A stretch of 64,000 nucleotides of DNA. Origin: Acholoe squamosa. Taxonomy: Eukaryota; Annelida; Polychaeta; Phyllodocida; Polynoidae. The DNA is taken from positions 24,252,733 to 24,316,732 of the forward strand of contig OX439044.1 of assembly GCA_949317995.1 (NCBI GenBank), read 5' to 3'. Positions within the stretch are counted from its first letter, which is position 1, and every line of letters begins with the position of its first letter. The translations under genes were made by a program, and so were the position numbers. A model generated the notes under the pieces. That model was not told the DNA's origin and ran no database searches. It saw only the letters and a program-made list of their open reading frames with translations. Positions 14,381 to 29,300 of the stretch are shown here, in pieces.

Positions 14381-17300
14381 GCTCCACATGTAATTGCCTT
14401 TTCATGTTTTGAGTGTCATACTTCAAATTACTGATTGCCTTTTCATGTTTTGAGTGTCATACTTCAAATTACTGATTGCCTTTTCATGTTATGAGTGTCA
14501 TACTTCAAATTACTGGGTTCATCAGCTGCACGACATCAGCTACACACCGCTAACAAAGAAGCTATGTCTGCTATATCTTACACCCTGTAAAGTGCTGTCA
14601 ATAACGCCCCCTGGCAGGCATAAGCGGAACTAAAATCCTGCTTCTTAAACAGAGACGCCACCTGGGGTTCAACAGCCACAGGGGAGACGGACATGTGAAA
14701 ACTAAACACTGAAGGAAAATTTCCTTCACCCCCGTTCCAACTCCAAACCTACCCTAAAATATACCTATGTGAGTATTTCCATATTGCTGGGCAATGAGGT
14801 TAGCGGGTTGAAATTTCAGCCAATAAGGTAACTCACTAGGAGAGCCTGGATCGTCCACTGACTAAGATTATATGGTTAGGGAGTGGTCATTATTTATCAA
14901 CAGGGGGGGGTGGGTTTGAGGGGGGGGCGTAAATTTTTCAGACCCCTCCCAAGGGGGGGCTAAAAAAAATTTGACCCCTCTTGAGGGGGGGGCTAAAAAA
15001 TTTCACCCTCTTTTTAGCCAAAAAGCCTGTGCTACTATAGATCGAACAGGGGCGCGAAAACCCTCCGCGCCTCTGGCGCGAGGGGGGGCGCAAAAAATTT
15101 TGACTGCCGTCAAGGGGGGGGCGTAAGAAATTTCCGTGCGTCCGCGTGAAAACCCACCACCACCCCCCTGTTGATAAATAATGACCACTCCTTATACTCT
15201 AGTTTTTTTGCACGCCTACCCCTGGCTGCTGCCTTCAGCCTGCTGTTAGTATTGAACACTTCCTTATCTCTATCATGTTACTAGTCATATGATTCATAAT
15301 TCCTTGTGCACTGATATAGTGCTACACTGTACTTTGTTCAGCATCACTGTCACTAAACATATGTGGACAGCCATGGGAAAAGGGACCTCCAAAAAAAGTC
15401 TATTTTGAACATAAAGTCATAAGCTTTACAATGGTGTATCACATTAGTCTATACCATTACCTTCAGAAGTTTTCGAGACATGACATAAATAATTAATACC
15501 GGTAATCTATAAATAATTAATTATGAGACATTAATCGAAATTAGCATAATTATGGAATGCTTTGAATGAAAATAGAATTTTGAATATAGCTTTGCATCAA
15601 AAAGTACCTTTAATCAATTTTTGTTCAATTTTTCACTTATTTAGCCCTGTAGGGCCCCCTGGTGGTCAAAACGAGTACTAAAATCCTTCAGGGAGACACA
15701 TTTCCCTGTGTTGATCCACATATATTGGTATGTATTCATCCATCATTGTATATATCTTTATTCCCATACCTTGTTATGGTTCATCTTGTTATTGCTGACT
15801 CCTTAAATGTAGCGTATACCTAAAACATTGGTAAGAAAGACCACCTGTACTGTTGGTTATCAATAAAAACACACAAAAAAATGCTTAATTGTCACTGGGC
15901 AATTGGTACCCATTTGTTCACTCTTATCAGTGGGAACTCACTGTTGACAAGTTCAGGTAATGGTTGCACCCAGCGGGTCTCTCACAACCATGCGCCAAGA
16001 AAAGGTGATTTTCTATAAAGTTGCATTTATTTCGTATTTTAGCAGAATGTTCACCCCTGTACTTGTATTGATCAGGGGTCCACATAGTCTTTTGGCCACA
16101 TCGTCCATCCACCCTGATAATTCATGAAAAGATCTTTTATGGGGAGATCCGTAAGACAAAAAATTGGACATGTGACATAGATCACAAATGACAATTGACT
16201 CGATTTGTTATTGTTGTTGTTTTTGTATTTCTTTTTGACAGAACTAAGTATCTAATATTTGGCTGTGGAATGAGCCTGAACTTTTGATTATTTTGAACTA
16301 AAGCTGCTTATCCAAACAGCTAGACAGGTATATGCTGCTTGCCTGACACAGCTGTAACCGCATCAATGGATGACCGAATCTATGAGATGAATGATCGAAT
16401 CTATGAGGAGGACTGAGGGGGGAAAACCACTACCGTAATCTCCCACGTATAAGGTGCGTCTTATACGTGAATCAAAAGCCTATTGCACCTTACAGAGCTT
16501 TCCAAAAGAGGGGGTGCGTCTTATAGGCATGGTACTTTTACTATAGAAAAGTACTAAATCCTCAAAAATCAAGCCCCAGGTGCCCCTGATAATATTCCCC
16601 GGAACTCAGGGTGCGCCTTATACTTGAGGTGCGCCATATACGCGGGAGATTACGGTACTGGGGCTTCATCCCCTACTTTTCTCGAAGGATAGCAGATAGG
16701 GAGAATCCCATGGAAAAAGACAAGCATGTAGGCCCGGGTCCACACATGTGGAAACCAGCTGCCCCCACACTCACCCCAAGCCACAAGAAACCCAGAGTTT
16801 GTCACCTTTTACAAATCTTGTATGCCCTCTGTTAGAATGGAAGGAGAATTTCTCCTTCATGGATTCCCAATGAAGTTATTCTTCTCCTTCATACCCTCAT
16901 CATGAAGGTCACCACTCCACAGGGGGAATATGTGTATGATTCCTTGTTTTCAAAGGTAGGTTTAATTCATTGCTAGGTAATCCATGGGAAGGTTTCGACT
17001 AATCAATTCATGCAAAATGTGTGACAAAAAAAGGAGAACTAAAAGCTCACTTTGCAAAAGTTGAATTACAAAAAAAAAAAAAAATAAAAAATAAAACCGT
17101 AGTGTTGTAGATTTTAATAGAATAGTAGAGAATAGACCTGTGAGACATAGCGCGGCAACTTGTAATCTTGTGTCTAGTGATAGAATAATAGGAAAGCTAA
17201 CTTCAAAGGCAATTAAAGGTTGTACCATCTGGCTCACCCTGTAACTCTTGTGCTGCCTTGTACTACTAGGTCTACTACCGAGAAGTTCTGCCTGCCCATA

Positions 17301-20300
17301 GATGACCACTACAAATGGTAGAGGTGGGCATGTTCAATGAGCCAGAACCATATGCACCAAGGACCCCAGAATGACTAGGGTTGTGTGTGGCAGTCTTACC
17401 AACCCCAACAGCATACAGCTGGTCACAACCCCCTCCCCACCAAACTGGTAACCCCCTCCCCTCTGTAGACAGGGTACACCAAGTTTAGCATTTGTCTCTC
17501 CATAGAGATTTATAGAGATTCTAAACAGTAAATATCTTCTTCAAATACAGAATATATGATCCAAATGTACCATAACCCCGTGAGATGAAACCTTTAGTAC
17601 ATATATACAGCAATTTCAGACCACAGAATTATCAGATAAAGCCTACAGAGATGTATTGGTGAATCTTAATTTTGTCTTATGCTAATCTTCCATAGAGCTA
17701 CAGGAGCTGAAATGTCTAATCTAATCATAAAACCCAAACTAAACATATATCACAAAAAAAAGTTATCTACCATTAGTACATACATATGCTGATAACAATG
17801 CCTCAATATTGTGCCAAAATAGTCCATAGGAGAAGAACAGTGAACGAAAATAGAAATCATGGCTCCCCTATCCCTTACACCGTGGCGACTCTGAACCATT
17901 GACTAGTCTACAAGTCTCACTAGTAGGACTTAGAGTCGCCGCGCTAAAAAGAACACATATATATCCATGTTATAAAAAGGGCAGTCTTGAAGCTATCCCA
18001 AAGATATCATTTCACATTAAGCACAACAGATGGGTATTTTTTAGTTTATGCAAAATGAAATCACAACAATGTATAAATAGACCCATATAGGAGCAACCCT
18101 GAGCGCAAGTAGACTTGTTGTGCGCCAGCTTTGGTCTTCTGACACACCTGAGTATTTTAGCACCTAAAGCTCGGAACCCTCACAGCCTAAAGGTGGGACT
18201 TGGGGAATTTAGGTAGGGGCCAAATATGACGTCAGAAGACGACGAGCGTGGACTGTACACATCAAACAAAATCCCTGTCCAGCCTGGGGCTTTTCAGAGG
18301 GAGTAAACAACCTTCACACCTCCCCTTTTCACATTAATCACTGCCTGACCTCCTCCCTGAAACCCCTGGTTTTTATTTCTTTTATTTACCGTTCCTTTGC
18401 TCTACTGTTTCTTTAACCCACTGCTCTCCATCACACACAGTTCCTTGTAGTCGTAGCCAATCGCCTCATTCCCTTTTGAATTCATCCCTGAACTATTTAA
18501 AGTTCTTCCCTCCCAAAAGCATCACACACGTTTGTCCATCTGTCTATCATCCTGCTTACAAGTGCCCTTACCCCCTGCCACCCTTTTCTCATCTGTCTTC
18601 CCCTTTTGATCAGTCTTCAACCTATGATCTTACGGCACTCGTAGTTTGAACCCAGGTTGTGCCTGCCTGCTATTCTTGACAAATGAATGGAAGAAATTTA
18701 GATTGTTTTAAAACAGGGAGCTTGAAGTTGTATTCATCTAGCTTTCCGACCTGGTGAGTGGCTAATGCGCCTAGTGCCTCCTATGTTTGAGTATAAAAGT
18801 CGCCAGCATGTAGGTACTTGTCCTCCTGCCGATTAGATCTTCTGGGTCAGTTGCCATGGTAACACTGACGCGTTAGAGGCAGACGCCCGTTGGGGAGGAG
18901 AGTATGTGTACCGAGGCTGCTCGCTGCATGCTGAGTCAGGATTTTTGGGTGGGGCACATTATTAAGGCCGAACTACATCGGCTGTTTGTGCTAAAATTAA
19001 ATCCCAATCTGGGATGGGGTTAAGTCATAACTCGATTTGGCTAATTCCATTCAGGGATTTGGCCTGTCCAAATCTGGCTTTTGTACAATACTGCATCGTA
19101 GGCACAGATTTTTTTATAGCTCTTAGCCTCTAGTGGGTCAGGTTGTGTGAAGCTGAACATGCTACAAACTGAGATGGCGTGCCACTTGCTACTCTCGCTG
19201 GCCAACAAAAACCAGGAAAACTTAGGATTCTGGACACATTTCCCCAAGACATAACCATAATCTAATTACAGAATTGTCTACCTAAACCAAAAGAAATTCC
19301 TGACAGACCATGGACAGTGGTACCTGTGCTGATCAGAATATCACCAAAAGCAAAATTGATATCAAATTTGTACTGCCTCTTTGTGTGTGTTGTTGTTGTT
19401 TGTAAACGTTCCTGTGTTGAATTTTGTTAATTTTCCGGAAAAAGGTTCTAAAATCGTAAGTTTTCTTCATCTGTGTAGGCTATAGAAGCGAGTAACATTT
19501 CTTGAAGGAATGGGGTGTGAAAGTGGGCCGTGAAAGTCAGGGAGTGCAGGTTTAATACTTATGCTGGAGATGAGATTCTTTAAGTGGCGAGCCTATAAAA
19601 GACAGTGCAAGGCTTTGCTGCGGATTAGCTGGCAGGATTTATGGAGCTGCTCTGCTCTGGCTATAGCCTTGAGTATCTGTGTTCTGCTCTTTCCTTCCTG
19701 CTCACTGCCACCAACATCCTTAAGTATTGTTGAGTTATGATAAGCTAGAACATAATTACGTAGGTGTCAGACATTTTGAGAAAGACCCATCCCCAATTAT
19801 GTAGATGGTAATTTCTCTTCTCAGTAGTTTTACACAAATTTCAAAAGAAGATTAAATCGCAGAATTATCTAACCAGACATTTTTAACCTTATTATAGTAT
19901 TGCATGGTTATATCTAATAAAGCTTTAATTCCTTTTCAGAAACGTGACAATTACCAGGGTATATGTTACAAAAGACCCCGAGAAAAAAAATAGAGAAGGA
20001 CGGTCAACGATGGGGAATAAATAGGGAATATTCGTGGGTTTCAAATCCTCTGAAAGATTGGCAGGTATATAAGGACAGTTCGAGAACAGTTGTAAACCAC
20101 GGGAGAAAGTAGTAGAGGGGAACCAGCGTTGGAAAAGATGGCGACTAAATCACTGCCCCGCACACACACACTATCACAAACACAAAAGAAGAGATATTCA
20201 ACATCTTTGATAAGAATCACACTTGAAGAAAATTGGCTATAAGTATGACCCGTCCATGCTGACGTAGAAGGGGTTGTTAAAGTGTATGGACCTTGGGGAA

Positions 20301-23300
20301 AGATTGCAAAGTGCATCACTTGTCACGAATAAAAAAGCATCGTAACCCTATCAGTCTGTTTCTTAAACAGTAGCTAATCGACAAGCTGCCCTTAACCCAT
20401 TAAGGGCTGGCTATGAGGGGACTTTGGAAGGCTAGAAGACTGAGTTTTGAGCAGTACATTTACCAGGGGGCGGGAGGGTCCAAGGTATAATACACTATCC
20501 ATGACTTTGATATCATTTTTAACCATTTTACATTGTCTCTATCACTGTAAACTTCTCAGATTCGAATTCCTCAGCCTGAAAATAGGTAATAACCATCATC
20601 ATACCAAAAATAGTAATCCAATTAAGTCTCTCTCAAATTTCCAAACATGGCTGCCACATAGAATATCTATGTCGATTATACTCAACATCAGGCCCCACAT
20701 GGTGTTGAAAATACTCTACATCCGCCCCTACATGGATGTTGAGTATTCTCAACATCAGGCCTTAATAGGTTAAGCGCTGGTTCGACGATATACAATCGAT
20801 CGGAATAGCCCTAATCCAACGATTTATAATATATCAAAAGTATATATAAAAAAATTATGCATGAGGAACCAGCACTTTAAAAGGTTAATATATCTGTCAG
20901 TATCTGTTCCCTTCCTTGGCTGAGCTTAGTCACACCGTCAACTGAATATCATAATAAAATCTAACAATATGCAGAGGCACTTATTTTTCAATATTCCCAA
21001 TATTGGTATCAAGCTTCAAACCCCTTGAGCTCAGCTAGATAGGTTGCAGTCACATCAGAATCTTGATTCCATGGCCGGCCTACTTAACCCCTCAACCCAA
21101 CACACACTCCATCACATGGTGACAGGGCTAAGTGCTGGGAGGCTGGATCGTAGGACGAGAGAAGCTTCCACCCGTACATACATTATGTACATGGCGCCTT
21201 TCAACAAGTTGAAGCAGAGAAGCTAGGCAATCAGTTAGACGCCCACTTAGACTGAAAATAGATCGCCGCTCTTAGGACAATTTGAGAATCTACTATGTAT
21301 TCTGAGAGGGGTATTAACACACATGTGTTCTACAGACAAGATTCTGTAGTTTTCCATAATTGTGTACCAGGTACCCGTCTAGTTGGATTCCAAATACCAG
21401 TAAAATTAAATTCGTCTGCCTAGCCAATGAACCCCAAGAATTGAAGTGTTGGAATAGAGAAACAATCCTGAACAGTTAACCACCATAATAAATGTAGGAA
21501 TTGCATGTGCAAAATTTCATGTCTTCTCTTGGCTATCTAGATGGGTAATAAACTGGTCTCCCAAACCTCCCACTTTCTCTCATAAAACATGAGACAGTGA
21601 ATCGATGTCCTAAAAAGGAAAAATGCGAAATGAAAAAAAAAATAAATAAGAACTTTGCTGAACAACTCGAGAAGTGGGATCTTAATAAAAATGGTTCACA
21701 ATATATGAGGGTTTCAAGGTCTATCTACTCTAAACAATTTGCGGCATCAACACAAGCAGCTCTTTGCCTCAGTGCAGCAAGGATTTATCCGCATATTTCA
21801 AGTTTTGCAGGAGAGAGAAATGAAGTGTTGCAATTGCTGTATCACAGAGTTGACCCAACCTCATTGCATTGATGCCTATAGACGCATGTATCATACACAG
21901 GGCTTCAATACTTTCATAGAAGGTAGATAAGGGTCAATAGATGTAAAAACAGAAGAAAACTCAAATTTGTCAAAAAAAGAATGTCAGTTACAACCTTGTT
22001 GCACTGAGGCGACGAAATGGAAAAGACTAGGTCATTATAGAGAGAATGAATGACAGAAAATGAATCACGTCATCGCTGATGTAGTGTGGTTCGAGCAGAA
22101 GTGAAAATGAGTAGGGGCATCTGGAAGGGTGAGGCCGGATATGGCGATAAATCAACCCAGTTATATCCAAACCAGGGAGATTGCTGCATACTCTCCCTAT
22201 TGACGCATGTTCTTATCTCAGGTGACCCCAATACTGCTGCTGGAAGGAGGCAGAGCTAACGCTATCTAAGGGGATGGCTGGTAGTTTTGTCATCTTGTTA
22301 GTTGATTTCTCTCTCACAAATACACATTATACATTTGGGTTACTCCTAGAAGTGGTTCTGGATCTTCTCGGACCCGTTGAGGTAGTGACGCTGAGTTGGG
22401 GCTGGACCTGGGGCCTGCAAAGGTTGCTATTTCGCACTTTACATGTAATAATTGTATGTGCCTATACATGGGTACCCTGATTTATCTGCATATTTTTGCC
22501 TCTATCCGTCGATTAACAACCCCCTAAGTGTCTATTGATTTTAATCCAGGGCATCAAATAATAATGTGAAAGACTATAAGACATCTAGTGGAGGGGTACT
22601 GGAGTAGGATGTTCTGTAGGAGAGGGGCCAGAGCTTAGGGAATTTAACCAGTCTAAGGGCGATCCTATAAGCCGTACCAAGGGTGTGAATTGGTCTATGA
22701 ACCATGGTTTTTACTGCGGGTATTACGCTATCAATATAATGGTCAATAGAAATGTGATATCACCCAATCATTAGGTGATGCCTCTAGACGGTGAATATGA
22801 TCAACAGGTCATACCAGTGATTAATATCTGACATCGATGCTGCCACCCTTCGTACAGTATAACTGATTCATTTACCTCTTTTGAGCACTTGAAGAGCAGG
22901 GCAAAACATACTGGGACCATTGTGGGGGGGGGGGGGGTCGTAGTCTGAGGAAACTTGGTGAACAACAAGTCTTTGATTAGGAGGTGAAAGGGGAGACACT
23001 GGGATCGGACGGCACATGCGTGATCGGACGCTCTGAAATTGTCCAACCCCCTCCCAAAATGAAGCTTGTTAGCAAGAGCCTGTTCTCCCCTTCACTCATC
23101 CCGCTCTCATCCATACCCATCCCCATGCACACTCCATTGTCTTAGATCTTAGCAGAAGAGGATAGAGACTGAGACTGTGGGAGGGCGGCGGGTGAGCTGA
23201 GGTTGTAAGATAAGGGCTGGACCTTAAACTGATGCGGGTCCTCAAGGCGGAGTCCTCAGGGTAGGGTGTGGGGTTAGGGCTAAAGCCTGTGGTGGGGTTG

Positions 23301-26300
23301 GGGCTGAGACTGCTGCGGCAGGAGTTAATTGGGGCTCAGAAATGTTGGGGGCTTATCCTATGCTATGGCTGAGGCTGGGCTAGGACGGAGGCTTGGCTAG
23401 GGATAGGGCTGGGGCGAGGTTGGAGGCTTATTTTGGGATGGCGTTTAAGTTGAGTCTTGGTGAGGTGAGGACAGAGGCTAGGTTAACGAGAGAGCAGAAG
23501 CTTTGGGTTAGATTTGTGCTGAGACCTGGAGTGCGCATGCTCTACAATAATAAAGAGGAAATCTAGTAAGCCTTCAAAAACATATCTATCTTTTGATAAT
23601 CTTCCAACGCTAGAATTTTCCTCATTACCCTCGGTTTCTACTTTTTTCATCAACTTCCTACTGCATCACCTCACAGTTTAAAAGTCCCATTAGCAGAGAT
23701 GCCACTCGCTGGCTGACAAAAACCAGGAAAACCAGGAATTCCTGGAAAACCAGGAAAAGTGGCATCTCTGCATTAGTTTTGGAGATAATTTTGCTATGGA
23801 ACTCTTTATTGGAAAATTTAGATTTCAACTTTGACCTTCAATTGCCCTGATCTGAACCGTTAGATTTCCCCTAAATTCAAATCCCATATGGACACTCTCC
23901 TAACATATACTCTCACCTAATTTAATTTAAATCTGATGAACTATTCACTCACAGCAAACCCGATTTTTGAAGATCTAGTACTATTCTATAGTTAAAAAAA
24001 AATACTGCACCTATAAGAAGCACCTAGACTTTGGGATGATTCTATAAGACACAGTGAGGCTCTGAACCATCTATAAGACGCGCCTTATACGCAGGAGATT
24101 ACGGTGTGTGATCCTCCTTAAGAGCTTGCCTGTCTTATAGAATGGGGGTCTATAGTGCTACACTGACGGTCCCCCATAATTAAGCAAACTTGTTAACTTA
24201 GGATTGTATTGATTTAAAGTGACAACCTTTACTGCATTATATCATAGTTTCGCTAATAATTAAACGGTCCCAATTTAGGTGTCCTAATCAGAGATGCCAC
24301 TCATTCGCCAACAAATACCAGGAAACTGGACTTTGAACACATTTTCCCAGGCAATTAACACACTTCAATACAGAAATCTTTAAATCAAACCATGAATTCC
24401 TGGTAAACCAGAAAAGTGCTATCTCTGCCTAATACCGTAAACTCCCGCGTATAAGACGCGTCCTCTATGCCAAACAAAATGCTGGGGAGTCTTATAGCTT
24501 AATCTCAAGTTGGGGGTGCGTCTTATACGAGGGGTAATTTTTCTATAGAAATGTACTAATCTTACAAAAATCACCCTTAAAATGTGCGTCTTATACGTGA
24601 AAATGCATGTGCTAAGTTTGGGGTGCGTCTTATACGCGCAGTGCGTCTTATAGGCGGGAGATTACGGTACATGTATAAGGGCATTAGCACATTAGGCTAT
24701 GGAGGCCGCCATTAGACCCCGACTGCACTATGACTAACACCTTCAGCCCCCGTCTCCGCAGTAAATGCCAGGGATGCTTCCCATTGGTCAATAATACAAT
24801 AGCCATGTGTGAGGTTGGATTATGAGAGATCGGTACTTCTAATTGTTTCTCCAATAATGAGCAATATCATCTATATCAAAGTTGCAAATTTCAAGTGTAT
24901 CTGTTTCAGTTAATGCCCTTATTTGTTCCTATGTCAATTGCATTTATAAAGCTTACTCCATTTACACTATCATTTATTACATGTATATCCTGGGTCTTGT
25001 GTGGACACTTTTTCGATATACATTGTTTTAAACTTTCGGGACGTTTCTAGTATTTTAAGCGCAGTCATTTATGATTTCCGTGTTTATTTGTTCCAACCAT
25101 GCGTGAGCACTTTTTGTGAGAGGGGGGGGGGCGACGAATTTCATGGACCATTATACAAATCATGATTGTGCATACACGCATACTACAATGGTACTGCGTG
25201 TACATGAAAGCAACCCCAGGTTTGTAGTCAGAGTCAAGCTACAAGTGCACCTGGCATGATCCTTTTAAAGTTGTGTGCGCCTTGCACGCAGGGTTGCCTT
25301 GTGTACAAGGTATTAACATCAAAATAAAAAATAATGTACATGGAAATGTTCATATGAATATGAAATAATTATGTACAACGACTAAGGTCCAACTTTGTCC
25401 AGCCGTGGCAAACCTTTTGGTCTTTCTTATAAGTAAGCCAATGCTTATAATCGCCTGTACTGGCTCGATTCTAGCGCCATTTGATACCATCATTAGCCTC
25501 ACTTGAGGATATCGTTAGGAAGCCACACATGTTGGGCTATAAATGGCCAAGTAGGAAAATACACTGGGAACATTCAATACTTTTCGGTCTACATATACAT
25601 GACTGCCCCCACCTGCCATGTTTATTTAGTAAACGATCCCACCATCTCAAACCTCTACAGAATATCTTTTGGGTGATTTTGGTGATTATGAATTTGATAT
25701 TTTTGTAAGCAGTTCATACTTGCAAAAACATCTAGATCTAATCCTGAATCAAATCTACATCGTAGATAAATGTAAAAGTTTAAATTTAAACCTTTTGGAT
25801 GAGCTGTGGCCTATACAATGTATATTGATCAAACAGACCAGTTTTCGTCCTCAACCTACCAGGTATTGACTTTGTTAAAAGGGGCCATCAACCCTGGTCT
25901 TAACATGAAGGTGCCATCATTTTATACCTCAGCCTCTGGAACATTAGTCCAGGAGATGCAGTGGCTCTATACCTCATCTGGAATGTAAGAGGCAGGCCCC
26001 ACCCACGTGGTGGTGGTGTATACTCTGTTCTAGTCTCACCTCATTAAATATTTAAAATAGACATAATTCCTCTGTTAGACGTCGTATCTATTCATAATGT
26101 TTTCTCACAACTAAAAGTCACATCGGGAAGATAAGATCACTTCATTTATTTTAACTTACTGACAGGTCCTTTGAGCCTATCCCGGTACTCGTGTTTGTCT
26201 TTTCACTTTCCTGAACTTATAATATGCTGTCAGCTTCTATGATACCCACACAATCACCAGCCAATCATTAAGGCTGAAGGAGAAAGATAATGTTTGTCTA

Positions 26301-29300
26301 CACTTTGGGCTCCCAATAGGGGCTAAGAGTGAGATGGCTTGATGGGATTGCTGAAAAAAAAAAAAAAAAAAAAAAACTTGTTGACTGAGTCTGACTTGCC
26401 CTTTTTGTATTATCATATACCCTGCATACGAGCCACAGCTTATAGACTATTTCAGTGTTACCGCGGCTGATAGGGCGTCAGGGCAAGGCTTATACAAGGC
26501 TTTACATGCATACACTATAGAAAGGAATTGCACTTTTTCAGACTCAAGGTGGGGGTTATGGCAAAGTCAAAAAATCAAGGCGTGTATAATAACTGTATAT
26601 GCGGATGCAGCTTATACGTAATGTTTTATTTTACGGTATATACCTTTTTCATGTATGTATCTAAGCCCCCCAGAGTCTGATCTCCGCAGAATACACAACA
26701 CGGGATTCTGAGATATCAATGCAATTAGCATAGGAATTTGATGAAGTGTGTAAAATACAGACTATAAAAGATAATATCAATTTTCCAGAATTAGGACTGC
26801 AGTAAAAATTCCTTTTGCCATAATTTCTGCTCTAATTGGAAGACAAAGGCTCAAAGAATCACGAGGAACTCAAAGCACACTGATGACGATATTTTGACAA
26901 TTTGACACTGGTGGCATGAATGCAAAAAAAAAACAAAAAACGTCCAAAAGCTTCACTTGCAATGTGGGGAGGGCTCTGTCATACGTGGCATTAAGTACCT
27001 GTATGAAACTCGTATTGGACGAGAATGCCAACCGTTGCTTACAAAGTGAAGGACAGAACAGGTAACCATGGAAACGTCTGCTGACGTCCTTACAAGGTGA
27101 CGACACCTCGACTTCCGGTCCACAGGTCTTCCCTGGGGCTTAGGTCACCGTCCATTTCCACAGCCTTAGCGTGACGATGTCAGTCTAGGCTCAACACTAA
27201 CTAGCCTAGGTCATTTTCGCGTGCCCCGATCCGGTTAACCCGGTCGACCGGCTGTACCCATCGGGCATACACCACAGCTACACCCCGGATGTACCAGATC
27301 AAGTCACCCGGTCGACCGGGTTGGGTCGCGCGAAAGTGGCCCTAATGTCAGGCGTAGGCACTGTTACCTCAGGCTATGTCACCAGCCTAGTGCAGAGGGT
27401 CGAGGGTCGAGCTAGGCGAACACCATAAGGCACCTTAAATTCCCACCCCTTACCTCTTTCCATCTTCACTCTTCCTACTTCCAGTTTTATCTCTTCTTCT
27501 AATACCTACTTACATGTGGAGACTTTCACTTAAAGTAAACTTAAGTTAGGAATACCATCACTGTAAGGAGTGAGTGAGTAATAGATGTTTAACGCCATTA
27601 CGACAGCAAAGATCAAATTTATGGTGAGAAAATGTGCACCACACACAGAGAGGACAGAAAAGACGATATTTAGACCCTTTCAAGAGGGCTAGGGAAGCCA
27701 CCACTGTAAGGAGGCCAAATGACTGGGTCCATTTGTTGTTATTTGCTTATATCTTTTGATGCCTCAGGCTGCTCACTTTTCGAGAGGCCAGTTGTTGGAA
27801 CAAAATGAGACCTAAGGCTCACAGTGTGTCTCATTCCTAATGCACCTGCATGTAACAGCATCAACCTCTGATGGTGGTTATGCAACTTAAGTTCCTAGTC
27901 ATCATTTTTTATAAAAGGAGCCTCATGACCATCGTGATTTTCTAGGTAAAGAAGCATGCCTTGTATAAGCCTGGCCCATGGATGAGCCTGGTATATTTGC
28001 CACACATTCCTTGTATAAGCCCGGCTTATACACGAGGAAATACTGTATAATATCTAGGAGGTATCCCATTTGAGTCCTCCCATTCACTGCTCAGACAATA
28101 CCAAGCCGGCCACTTGGTGTGTGGACAGTGCACGCCCCTGGTCAATTCCTGTGTTTGCCATGCCATTGTTTGCAAGAGCCTTGCCTCTCCCAGGGGCACA
28201 CCCTTACACTGCAGGACTGATTTTGATATAAATCACTGATTTGAGGTTGGGCTCTGGGTCAGGCTTTATTGTTGTTGTTTTTATACATAATGCTTGCATG
28301 TAATACTGAATGATGTTCCGTATATGTTCCTGCGGTAATTAGATCCCAGCCACGCCCAAATGAAAAAGTCGTCTCTGCTTATATGTATTTACCGTAAATC
28401 ATTGTATATAAGACACGGCTTATTAAATACACCAGAATGATATCGGCGCCATGATATCATGTGTGTTCTATATGATACCGTTCTGACATCAGAGCCACAT
28501 TACGTAGATTGCGTCTCTGACTCCGTGCACCTCTGGGAAGTGTTAACTGACCAATGAATTAAAAGTGTGTCAAGCACCTGTCATGGCCGGTATGATGCAG
28601 CACCCCTGCACTATTTTAAAGTTTGATGTTAAATTGCTGACAATCTATGTAAAAATATGTTGTAATATTTCACAAATAACTAGAGAAGGATTATATGAAA
28701 AGTCTCGTAAGGCTGTTTAGTGCCCAAATCCTCTCTGAACAACCAAACCAGGATGTAAATAAACCTATTTCTATCGGCAAGGAGGTTGCCAGAGCATTCA
28801 CTGACAGTGTAGGTAAATATGTAATTTTCTTATAGTCTGTTAGGAAGACAACAAATGCTCATTGAGATAGATATAGGTAACAAATTACAGACTAAGTATG
28901 TACCATATTTGGGACTTCTAATAGGTTTCAGGACGAAAAACTATGGGACTGTGTTCTGCAGCAGGATACCAGCCTAACAACTCAGCGTAATCATATACGT
29001 ACAGATTTACGCTATGGCCGACACTAAGACAGTGACGCACTCCAGGAGAGGGTGGCGCTGTAAACAGTACGATATGATACAGCTTAACTGAGGGTGCGTC
29101 CTATATGCGAGGATTTTACACTATAAAAGTCCTAAAGTGGCCAATATTTGATGCCAAGAGCGTCCTATAGGATATAGCCTAAGTCAGGGTGCGTCCCATA
29201 CATGAGGGGAATCCTATACGTGAGGATTTAAAGTACCATGAAAACAGGTGAATCTAATTACTCTGAACCTTGTTATGCAGGGTCGGATCCAGGATTGTGA

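Noticed and set aside
20041-20319. 92-codon minus-strand frame with many Cys and Ser
   Set aside because: No domain recognised, no splice or promoter context; within RP2 intron 1.
21597-21930. Two open frames, one resembling the frame at 62299-62487
   Set aside because: The shared peptide comes from the TCGTCGCC element, and neither frame spans the element or keeps codon-position bias.
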